Shown in pieces: positions 45,237 through 54,100 of a DNA stretch of 64,000 nt. The notes beneath the pieces are model-generated. The model was not told where the DNA came from and ran no database searches. It saw nothing but the letters and a program-made list of their open reading frames with translations. The first letter of the stretch is position 1; every line of letters starts with the position of its first letter. The stretch comes from Pseudomonas mosselii (GTDB lineage Bacteria > Pseudomonadota > Gammaproteobacteria > Pseudomonadales > Pseudomonadaceae), in the NCBI RefSeq assembly GCF_005796105.1, contig NZ_VAUO01000001.1:186001-250000 (forward strand), given 5' to 3'. Both the position numbers and the translations under genes were made by a program.

Positions 45237-47372
45237 CTAGAACGCCGACTCGCGAATCACCACCACCAGCGCCCGGCGCAGCGCTTGCAGCAACGGGCTG
45301 CGCGCAGTGCCTGTGATGATAGCCGTACCGCGCAAGGTCGTCAGGTCTGTCGCGTCAGCGGCCGCTGGGCTGAGCAGCACCCGGTACAGCGCCTGCTCCG
45401 GTTCAGGCACCTGCTGGGCATCGAGCTTGGCGGCCAGCGCCCCTTGGTACACCGAGGCCAGTTCCGGGGCCGAGGTGAGCTTGCCGGTGGCGGTCTGGCT
45501 GACATCGTCCACGTTCAGTCGCAGGCGCGCCCGACTGGCGTCCTCGGGCACGAACCAGGCCTCGGCACCGGCCAGGATGCGCTCGCGGTCGGCTTCGGTG
45601 ACGAACGCCTCGACCCGTAGCTGGCGCTCATCTACCAACGTGCCCAGCCATTCGCCGGCTGGCAGCCATTCCCCCGCCGCCAATGGCTCGGCCAGATCTG
45701 CCATGCGCCCGGCAAACGGGGCGCGCACCTGCAATTGCGCCAGTTGATCCTGTAGCGCCTGACGCCGCTGCAAGGCCACCCGTAGCTCATCCTGGGCCAC
45801 CGCCTGGCGTGCGGCGCCTTCGCTGGCGCGCACTTGCAGGCTGCCTTGCTGGCGCAGCAGGGCGATTTCCTGCTCCAGGCGCGTCAGATCGTGTTCCAGC
45901 CCAGGCGATACCAGGCGTAGCAGAGTCTGCCCGGCGTGTACCGACTGGCCGGGCTCGACTTCGATCGATTGCAACTGGGCATCAGCCGGGCTCACCAGGA
46001 TCGCCTGCTGCTCGGCGCGTAGCAGCGCCGGGGCGTCGATGCGGCTGCTCCACGGCAGGATCGACAGGGTCAGCGCCAAGGCCAAGACGCCTGCGAATGT
46101 CAGGGTGTTGCGGTTCATGCGGTAGTCCTTGCGACGTTGGTGCCAGTGCCCAAGCTCCTGCCAGATCGGTCGCAGGATGAAGTGCACGATCTCGACGACG
46201 AACAGCAGCACGCCGAGCAACTTGAAGGCAAAGTGATAGACCAGCAGGGCAATTCCCAGGAACAGGAAAAAGCGGTACACCCACGTGGCGAAGGCATAGC
46301 CCAGCATTACCCGGTGCAGCCATGCACTGAAGTATTCCGGGCGTGGGTCCCCCAGGCCGAACAAGGTCTCGCGCAGGCGCCAGCGCGCCAGGGCGAAGGC
46401 GCGCTCTTGCAGGTTGGGCACATCCAGCAGGTCGGCGAACAGGAAGTAGCCGTCAAAGCGCATCAACGGATTGAGGTTGACCGCAAGCGTGAGGATCCAC
46501 GTGGTACTGGCCAGCATGAACGCCGCACTGCGCAGCGGGCCGTCGGGCAAGAAACTCCAGGCCAGCGTGGCCCAGGCCGCCAGACACAGCTCCACGCCCA
46601 TGCCGGCAGCGCCGATGGCCAGGCGCTGATGGCGTCGGGTCAGGCGCCAGGCACCGCTGGCGTCGGTGTATAGCACCGGCCACAACACCAGCAAGGCCAC
46701 GCCCATGGTCGGCACCCGGCAGCCGAAGCGCTTGCAGGCGTAGGCGTGGCCAAACTCATGCAGCACCTTGCTCAGGCTCAAGGTACAAGCCGCCAGCAGC
46801 GCACCTTCCAGGCTGAAGAAGTGCAGGAACGTGTGGGTGAAGCTATCCCACTGGCGTGTGGTCAGGTACAGCCCCAGCAGCGCGGCCAGTACGCTCGCGA
46901 TCACGAAGCCGCGCCCGAACACGCGCTGCACCGTTGGCAGGGTGCGCTCGAGAAACGCGTCCGGGCGCAGCAGCGGGATGCGGATCGACAGGTAGTGTTG
47001 CAACAGCCAGCCGGCCCAGCCAGTCTGGCCGGCCTCGCTACGCTGACGCAGCTCGCCCAGAGCACTTTCGCCCGCCACATCGACCAATTGCTGGCTGCGC
47101 AGGAACTGCGCGAACTGCTCAACTTCCTGGGTTTGCATGGCCAGGGTGGTGCGTTGGCTGATCGCTTCGGCGACCCCCTGGGCGCTGCCTGCGGGCCAGT
47201 GGGCGAGCATTTCTGCCTCGGGCCAGCCGATGCGGTAGAAGCGGCCACGGGCCGGGTCTTCCAAGGTCCAACTGGGCGAGCCATCGCGCGAGCGGGGGCC
47301 CGGATGCAGGCGCAGGCTGCGGCGCAGGGCTGGCAGGCGGGCTTGGCCCGGGGGCAGGGCAGGTGCGTTCAT
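45237..47372 (-). CDS. PqqD-like/M50 metalloprotease/HlyD fusion, inner-membrane component of the secretion operon
   Basis: The ATG at 47372 overlaps the preceding stop by one base (TGATG) and gives 711 residues. In order: a PqqD-like domain (about 20-100, WTLEDPARGRFYRIGWPEAEML), a site-2-protease (M50) membrane domain with zinc motif HEFGH at 205-209 and NPLMRFDGY at 301-309, further helices to about 440, then a HlyD-type periplasmic part (IEVEPGQSVHAGQTLLRL, coiled coil, LQVRAPFAGRMADL). All active-site residues are present. Similar proteins occur in export clusters for peptides. Here it may process or translocate the giant LEPR-XLL protein, in place of an ABC exporter; that is inference. 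Confidence 0.82.
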   Translation of the reverse strand: MNAPALPPGQARLPALRRSLRLHPGPRSRDGSPSWTLEDPARGRFYRIGWPEAEMLAHWPAGSAQGVAEAISQRTTLAMQTQEVEQFAQFLRSQQLVDVAGESALGELRQRSEAGQTGWAGWLLQHYLSIRIPLLRPDAFLERTLPTVQRVFGRGFVIASVLAALLGLYLTTRQWDSFTHTFLHFFSLEGALLAACTLSLSKVLHEFGHAYACKRFGCRVPTMGVALLVLWPVLYTDASGAWRLTRRHQRLAIGAAGMGVELCLAAWATLAWSFLPDGPLRSAAFMLASTTWILTLAVNLNPLMRFDGYFLFADLLDVPNLQERAFALARWRLRETLFGLGDPRPEYFSAWLHRVMLGYAFATWVYRFFLFLGIALLVYHFAFKLLGVLLFVVEIVHFILRPIWQELGHWHQRRKDYRMNRNTLTFAGVLALALTLSILPWSSRIDAPALLRAEQQAILVSPADAQLQSIEVEPGQSVHAGQTLLRLVSPGLEHDLTRLEQEIALLRQQGSLQVRASEGAARQAVAQDELRVALQRRQALQDQLAQLQVRAPFAGRMADLAEPLAAGEWLPAGEWLGTLVDERQLRVEAFVTEADRERILAGAEAWFVPEDASRARLRLNVDDVSQTATGKLTSAPELASVYQGALAAKLDAQQVPEPEQALYRVLLSPAAADATDLTTLRGTAIITGTARSPLLQALRRALVVVIRESAF

Positions 47373-48727
47373 CACCACCCCAGGTACACGCGTGCGGCGG
47401 CCAGCGGGCGACGCAGCAGGTAGTTGAACAGCAGCGTGCGCTCGCCATACAGCTTGGCGGTGCCTTTGAGACCCACCCGCAGGCGCGGGTCGTCTTCGCT
47501 GAACGCCGCTTGCAGGCGGTAGGCCATGGTTCCGTCACTGCTGGGCGAGGCGCGGTAGCCGTGGCGTTGCAGGGTCGCCTGCAGTGGGCTGCCGGGTTGG
47601 CTGTTGAGGAACAGGCGTACTTGTGCGCCGGGCGCCAGGGCGATGGCATCGGCCACCGGCAACAGCACCTCCAGGCGCGTATCGCGTGGGTCGGCCACCT
47701 GCATGATGCGCTCGCCCAGCGATACCGGGCGGCCGATCCAGTCGCTGGGGTCGTCGAAGATCGCCACCCCATCGCGGGGGGCGAGGATACGCGTGCGTTG
47801 CAGGTTGCCTTCGAGGTAGGCGACATCGGCGCGGGCCTGGTCGCGGCGGGTTTGCAGCTCGGCGAGCTGCGCCTTGGCGCGTTCGTCGAACAGCGCCTGC
47901 TGGCGGGCCTGGCGCAGTTGCGCTTCGGCGGCGGCCAGGCCCTGGCGGGCGTTTTCCAGGCGGCTGTCCAGCTCGCGACGGTCCAGCTGCACCAGCGCCT
48001 CGCCCTGGCGCACGGTTTGGTTGGGTTGGACCAGGATGCGCTCGACCACCGCCTGCAAGGGGGCTCGCAGCACCGCAGGCTCGCGGGCGACGATCTCGGC
48101 GGGGGCCAGTACGCTCTGGTGCACCGGCAGCAATGCCAGCGCCAGCGCCACGGCGGCGCCGATCATCACGGCGCGCTTGGGGCGTCGACGCAAGCGCTGC
48201 AACAGCGCGGGCTGGCTGTGCTGCGTGAGGCTGGCCCATGCGTGGGAATAGGCGTCTTGCAACAGTTGCAATAGCGCACGCTCTGCATTGCCGGGAGCCC
48301 CCTCGCGGCTCAGCAGCAAGGCCCCCAGCCATTCTCCGTCGCGTCGACGCAGCGGCAACCAGATCAATTGCGTGGCCAGGTAATCCGGCCACGCCTCACG
48401 GCTTTCTGGGGGAGCATCTGTGCAGCTCAGCACGCGCAGTTCAGTGGCCTGCGCCTGGCCCTGCCAGTACTCGCACAGGCGCCCCAGCCACTGCACGAAA
48501 GGCGCGTTGGCCTCGACCTGGGACAAGCCCGAGCAGTGCGTGACCCCCGGCCCGCCGACTTGCCACAGCAGGGCTTCGTGGTAGTCGAACAGTTGGCGGC
48601 TGTCGTTGACCATCAGGAATCCCAGTCCGCTCAGGTCGGCTTCAGCGCGGGCGCGGCGCTCCAGTTGCAGCAGCAGCGCCATGCGCTCGGCGCGTGTGTC
48701 CCGGGCGGGCCGTACGGCAGCGTTCAC
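47372..48727 (-). CDS. HlyD family adaptor with GAF-like cytoplasmic domain
   Basis: The 451-residue product has an N-terminal soluble region (about 1-180) that looks GAF-like (FLMVNDSRQLFDYHEALLW, LIWLPLRRRDGEWLGALLLS), one transmembrane helix (about 188-207, AVMIGAAVALALALLPV) and a HlyD periplasmic part with lipoyl halves (VERILVQPNQTVRQGEALVQL and TRILAPRDGVAIFD) around a coiled coil. A membrane fusion protein with an intracellular sensory-type domain is unusual. It overlaps the gene before it by four bases and the M50 gene by three. Confidence 0.8.
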   Translation of the reverse strand: MNAAVRPARDTRAERMALLLQLERRARAEADLSGLGFLMVNDSRQLFDYHEALLWQVGGPGVTHCSGLSQVEANAPFVQWLGRLCEYWQGQAQATELRVLSCTDAPPESREAWPDYLATQLIWLPLRRRDGEWLGALLLSREGAPGNAERALLQLLQDAYSHAWASLTQHSQPALLQRLRRRPKRAVMIGAAVALALALLPVHQSVLAPAEIVAREPAVLRAPLQAVVERILVQPNQTVRQGEALVQLDRRELDSRLENARQGLAAAEAQLRQARQQALFDERAKAQLAELQTRRDQARADVAYLEGNLQRTRILAPRDGVAIFDDPSDWIGRPVSLGERIMQVADPRDTRLEVLLPVADAIALAPGAQVRLFLNSQPGSPLQATLQRHGYRASPSSDGTMAYRLQAAFSEDDPRLRVGLKGTAKLYGERTLLFNYLLRRPLAAARVYLGW

Positions 48728-49479
48728 GATCCGGCTCCTGGCGGCGCGAGCAAGGCCACGCCACTCATGCCCGGCAGCAGTGCCGAGGTGTCGCCGGTCA
48801 TGCGCGCGAACACCTTGAGCGACTGGCTGACCGGGTCGATGGCGGCGCCCAGGCGCTCGACCTGGGCCTGGTAACGCTGGCCGGTTTCATCGAGCTGTAC
48901 CTCGAATGTCTGCCCGGCCTGGAGCCAGCCGAGCCAGGCCGACGGCACGATCAGCTCCAGCTGATAGACACTGTCGTCGTAGATGGCCAGCAGCTCGGTG
49001 CCCTCGGCCACGTGCTGCCAGCGCTGCACCATGCGCTGCGAGACACGTCCGGCGAATGGCGCATTCAGCGTGCAGCGCCCGAGCATGGCCCGGCCCACGC
49101 CGCTTTCGGCCTGGGCGATGGCCAGGTCGGCGCGGGCCTGGGTGACTTCGCTCTGGCTGATCGACTCCAGCGCATCGAGCTTGCGCGCCACGTCGAGCTT
49201 TTTCTGCGCCCCGGCCAACGCGGCCTGACTACGGCTGAGCTGGGCCTTTTGCACCGAGCAGTCGAAGGCCGCCAGGCGCTGGCCCTGCTTGAAGGTATCG
49301 CCTTCCTTGACCTCCAGTTCCACCAGCTTGCCGCTGATCTCGCTGGACAACACGGTCTGGCGGATCGGGCTGAGCTGCACCCGCAGCTCGCCGTCTGCAC
49401 GGTCGGCCTGGGCGCGTTCGGCGGCTACCGCCACCAGGATCGCCAGGATGGCCGCCCACTTGCGTTGCCTAGCGGCCAT
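48724..49479 (-). CDS. Short HlyD/RND-type periplasmic adaptor
   Basis: The 251-residue product has a cleavable-looking signal sequence (KWAAILAILVAVAAERAQA) and a minimal membrane-fusion fold: lipoyl half LVELEVKEGDTFKQGQRLAAFD, a single short coiled coil (about 75-130), and second half GRCTLNAPFAGRVSQRMV, then a beta-barrel part. It is the second adaptor in the operon and probably bridges the TolC-like channel and the inner-membrane proteins. It overlaps the TolC gene by 11 bases and the next adaptor gene by four. Confidence 0.88.
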   Translation of the reverse strand: MAARQRKWAAILAILVAVAAERAQADRADGELRVQLSPIRQTVLSSEISGKLVELEVKEGDTFKQGQRLAAFDCSVQKAQLSRSQAALAGAQKKLDVARKLDALESISQSEVTQARADLAIAQAESGVGRAMLGRCTLNAPFAGRVSQRMVQRWQHVAEGTELLAIYDDSVYQLELIVPSAWLGWLQAGQTFEVQLDETGQRYQAQVERLGAAIDPVSQSLKVFARMTGDTSALLPGMSGVALLAPPGAGS

Positions 49480-51145
49480 GGTCGTGCTCCACCGGCACCA
49501 GCTCGGCCCCGCGCAACGAACCCAGGCTTTCCCACATATCCAGATGCACGACCTGGCGTGCTACTGGGGCTGGCGTGGCCTTGGCCAGCACCGGCAGCGG
49601 TGGGGTGAGCGCGACCTGCTGGGCGGCGGCGATACCGGCCGGGATCTGGCCCTGGTTCAGGCGCACGCTGTTGGCGGCGATGGCCTGGCTCAGTTGGGCG
49701 ATGCCGGCGCCGGCAATACGCTCAGGCAAAGGATCCAGGCCGGCGGCCTGGTACACCGCGCCATGCGCCACTTGCAGCTCGGCATAGGCGCGATCCCGAG
49801 TGCGGGTCGCCAACACGGTTTCGGTGGCGGTGCGCACACGCTCCAGGCGGCTTTGCGCCTGGCTGGCGTAGGCCCGCTCGCTCTGTTGGTAGATGCCACG
49901 TTGGACCTGTTGCAGTTCGCTCGAACGCTCATACACCTGACTGGCGCGCTGGAACTCGCGCCAGGCCACGTTGACTTGGGTCAGCACGGCCATGCGCATG
50001 GCTTGGCGGCGCAGCGCGGCCAGTTGCTGGCGGCTCTCGCCGGTCTGCTTGACGCTGGGGTAGGCCAGGACGTTGAGCAGGTTCCAGCTCACCTGCAGGC
50101 CGGCGTCGGCCCAGTGATCATTGACCAGGTAGCTGTTGCTGTCGTAGTTGCTGCCGACGAACAGGTTGGCCCCTGGCAGCAGCTTGAGCAGCGCGGCGCG
50201 CGATTCGAGCACGGCGTTACGCGCCTGGTAGCTTTCGCTGCGGATCTCCGGGCGCTGGATCATCGAGGTGACTTCCAAGTCGGCCAGATCGTAGGCCAGC
50301 GCTGGCCGGGTATAGCTGCTCTCGGCCGGTGCAGCCAGGCTGTAGGCGGTGTTCGGCGGCAGGTTCATCAGGCTGGCCAGGCGCGCCTTGGCCACCGATA
50401 GCTCAGCGTCCACCACTTCCAGCTGGCGGACCATCTCCAGCAGGCTTTTCTGGTAGCGCAGCGATTCGATTGGCGCCTGCAAGCGTTGGCGCTCGCCTTC
50501 GCGGGCTTGCTCCAACGCTGCGCGGGCATCGCTCAGGGCTTGTTGCACCTGGGGTTGCAGGCGCTCGGCGCCGGCTGCCTGCCAGTAAGCTTCACGCACC
50601 TGCTGGACGATGTCGGCGACTACCTTGCGGCGCGTTTCCTCAGCGGCCAGGACCTTGTTGGCCTGGGCTTTGGCGCTGAAGTAGCTGACGCCGAAATCCA
50701 GCACGTTCCACGAAAGGCGCAGGTTGGCGTCGCGGCTGGCGCGGTCGGTACTGGTGGAGGGTTCCAGCGATTGCCGGCCAGTGGTCACCGACTCGCTGGA
50801 GGAGCCCGCCACGTTGTCGCGCCCGCGCCAACCGGCGCTGGCCGCCAACTGCGGCAGCAGGCCGAGGTTGGCCGTGCTCAGGGTGTTGTCCTCGAGTTGG
50901 CGCTGCATCAAGCCGACGCGCTGTTGCACGTTGTACTTCACGGCGCGGGCCATGGCCTCTTCGAGGGTAACCGGTCGGGTCAATGGCTCTTGTGCAGCGA
51001 ACAGGCTCTGGCGGTCGGCGTTGGACTCGGCCAGTTGCTGCTCCGGGGTCAGCGGCTCGGGTTTCACGGCGCAGGCTGACAGGCCCAGGGTGGCGCAGGC
51101 GATGGCCAGGCTCAGCGAGACGCGGTTCAAAGTCGTGCGGGTCAT
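49469..51145 (-). CDS. TolC-type outer-membrane efflux lipoprotein
   Basis: The ATG at 51145 (MTRTTLNRVSLSLAIACATLGLSAC) gives 558 residues, a signal peptide and a lipobox LSAC. The outer membrane efflux domain repeats are seen in VTLEEAMARAVKYNVQ, SWNVLDFGVSYFSAKAQANKV, and again in VSWNLLNVLAYPSVKQ, with long coiled coils between. It forms the trimeric exit duct. It starts 23 bases after the giant surface-protein gene, and thus follows its cargo directly. Confidence 0.9.
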   Translation of the reverse strand: MTRTTLNRVSLSLAIACATLGLSACAVKPEPLTPEQQLAESNADRQSLFAAQEPLTRPVTLEEAMARAVKYNVQQRVGLMQRQLEDNTLSTANLGLLPQLAASAGWRGRDNVAGSSSESVTTGRQSLEPSTSTDRASRDANLRLSWNVLDFGVSYFSAKAQANKVLAAEETRRKVVADIVQQVREAYWQAAGAERLQPQVQQALSDARAALEQAREGERQRLQAPIESLRYQKSLLEMVRQLEVVDAELSVAKARLASLMNLPPNTAYSLAAPAESSYTRPALAYDLADLEVTSMIQRPEIRSESYQARNAVLESRAALLKLLPGANLFVGSNYDSNSYLVNDHWADAGLQVSWNLLNVLAYPSVKQTGESRQQLAALRRQAMRMAVLTQVNVAWREFQRASQVYERSSELQQVQRGIYQQSERAYASQAQSRLERVRTATETVLATRTRDRAYAELQVAHGAVYQAAGLDPLPERIAGAGIAQLSQAIAANSVRLNQGQIPAGIAAAQQVALTPPLPVLAKATPAPVARQVVHLDMWESLGSLRGAELVPVEHDHGR

Positions 51146-51168
51146 GTGTTCAAGCGTCCTTGATGCTT

Positions 51169-54100
51169 TCAGGCAATGTGTTGGAAGTCGTCGTTGGCCC
51201 ATTCGCCCAGCTGTTCGAGCAGTTCCAGGGCCTCGCGGTACAGGGCGCCGCTGGTTTGCTGGCCAAGCTGCTGGCTCAGGTTCGCCGGGCGCTCGTCGGT
51301 GGCGTGGCGGGTGCCCTGCGGGTCTTGGCCCTGGCTGCGGATATGCAGCGGCAGGCGTTGTTCGCGGCCGTTCTCGTCACGCAATACCAGGCTCAGGCGT
51401 ACCTCGCCGTGACGTTGCAGGTAGCGGCTGTCGATGCGGATCTCGCTGCTGCGCGCGTCGAAACTGGCCCAGCTCGGCAGTGGCAGGCCGTTGGCCAGGG
51501 TCACCCGCTGTACATCGGCGCCTTCGGGAATGTCTTGCGCCAGGTGCAGACTGACCCAGCGGCCGTCCTGCGTGCCGAGGTCGACCTCGGCGCGCAGGGT
51601 CTTGCCGTCGAAGTGCACGGCGCTGGCGCCGTCGCCCTGGAAGCCGCTGTCGGTGATGATGCGGTCGGCATTGGCCAGTTGCCTGGCGAGGGTGGTGCGG
51701 TTGCTGGCCAGGCCGCCGTCGTCCAGGGTGCTGTGACGCACGCTCTCGGGGGCGGGTTGGAACAGCGGGTCGTTGCCGGGCTCGACTGCGTTGAACGTGC
51801 GTTCTTCACGCTCGGACGCGGCCTGGCTGACGGCGACGGGCAACGCCGGGTTAGCGGCGGCATTGACCACCGGGGTCACCGGGTCGCTGCTGGCCGGGTT
51901 CGCCACGACCAAGGTCAGGGTGACCTCGGTGCTGCCGCCCTGGCCGTCGTCGGCGCGCAGGGTGATGCTGTAGCTGCCTGGCGTGGTGGGTGCCGTGCCG
52001 CTGAGGGTGTGGCTGGCCGGGTCGAACTGGAGGCCTTCGGGCAGCTCGCCGACTACTTGCCAGGTGAGGTTGTCGTCGTTGGCGTCGCTGAACAGGCTGT
52101 CGGGCAGCTGCACTTGGTAGGCTTGGCCGATGCTCACTTCGGGCAGGTGGTAGCTGTCATCGGCCACCGGGACCGCGTTGGCCACCGCCAGCTCCAGAAC
52201 CAAGGTGGTGGACGCGCCGCTGGCGTCGGTCACCTTGAGGGTCAGGTTGAGGCTGCCGACCTCGCGTGGCGCGGTGCCGGACAAGGTGCGCGTGACCGGG
52301 TTGAACGTCATGCCGGTGGGCAGGCCGCTGATGCTGTAGGTCAGTGGCGCGCCTTCTGGGTCGGTGAACAGGTCGGCCGGTAGCTGCACGCTGTAGCGGG
52401 TGCCGGCTTGGGCGCCGGTCAGGGCATAGTCGGCGTAGGCCTCGTTGAGCACCGGTGGCTGGTTCGGCGGCAGCAGGGTCACGTCGATGTTGAAGCTGTT
52501 GCTGGCCAGGGCGTCGCTGGTGCTGCCGTCGTTCAGCATCAGGGTCAGCGCGTGGCTGCTGGGCTGGGCTGGGGCGTCGGCGCTGCTGGTCCAGGTCAGC
52601 TGACGGACCAGTGCGTTGGCCTGGGCGCGAGTCAGGGCGGTGGTGAAGGTTAGGGTGGTGACGTTGCCGTCGCGCACCAGGGTCGCCACCTGATTGCCGT
52701 CCAGCAGCACGTTGTTGCCATCAAGGCTGTAGCCGTTGCCGGCCAGCAGGCCGATGCTGTCGCTGGCCTGGCTGCTGATACTCAGGCTCGCGCCTTGGTA
52801 GTCGTCGGCCGCGTCCAGCTCGGCGTCACTGAGGGTCAGGCTCGGGTCGAGCAGTACCGGGGTGCGGTCGTCTGCCTCCAGTTGCGGGCCGTCCTGCTGC
52901 TGGCTGGCGATGACCGTGGCAGCGTTGCCGAGCACCAGCACGCCGTTGTCGGTGATCAGCACGTGGCTCGCACCGCCGACCTGCTCGCTGCCGCTCAGGG
53001 TGTTGCCTACGGTGGTGTAGCGATTGAGTGTGCCGTCCTGCTGGGTGACGAACAGCACCGAGCCGTCTGCAGATACCGCGATGTCGGTGATGCTGCTGCC
53101 ACCTTGCACGCTGCCAAGGTAGGTGAGGGTGCCGCTGTCGCTGTCGAGGCGGTAGCCGGTCACCTGGCTGTCGCTCGCCACGTAGACGGTCTTGCCGTCG
53201 GCGCTCACGCTCACCTGTTGCAGACCACTCAGGGCGCCATCGCCTTCGCGACTGTAACCCAGCAGCGTCAGATCGCCCTCGCTGCCCTGGCGGTAGACGA
53301 TCAGGCTCGAGCCGTTGCTCGAGTCGGTGACCACGAACACCAGGTCGCCCTGGGTGACCACCGCGCTGGGCGACCACAAGTGGGGCGCGCTCCACATGCT
53401 GGCTTCCAGGCCTCCGCCGTAGGTGATTTCGCCGCTGGCACTGTCGCGGCTGAAATACAGCACGGTGTAGGCGTTGATCACGAACAAGGTCTTGCCGTCG
53501 TCCGACAGGGCCAGGCCACGCATGTCGTAGAGGGCGCTGGCGTCGATCTCGTACTGGCTGACCACGGTGGTTTGCAAGGTCAGGCGGCCCTGGCCATCGG
53601 CACTGAAGCACAGGATGGCGTTGCCGTCGCGGTTCAGTGCGTAGAGGCTTTTGCCGTCGCTCGATAGTTGCAGGTGGCCCAGGCCGAAACCGCTGTCCAG
53701 GGTGCTGACGTGGGTCAGGGCGCCGCTGTCGTCGCGGCTGAACAGGGCGATGTTGCCCTGGCCATCGACGATGTACACGCGCAGGCCGTCGGCAGACACT
53801 ACGCTGGCGGTGGGTGTGCCCAGGCCATAGTCGCTCAGGTCCAGATCCTGGACCCGCTCCAGGTCGCCCAGCGACAGCACCGGGTCGTCGGCCAGCACCG
53901 GGGCGTCGTTGACGGCGGTGATGTTCACGCGCAGCACCAGGCTATCGGCGGCAAGGCCACGCTGGTCGGTGAGGGTGACGGTTACCGCCACGCTGGCCAC
54001 GGGCACGTCGCTGCTGTTGGCGTAGGTGATCTGGCGCAGGGCGTTTTGCACATCGGCGGTGGTCGGTATCTGCCCGGTGGCGTCACTGAAGCGCAGGGTG

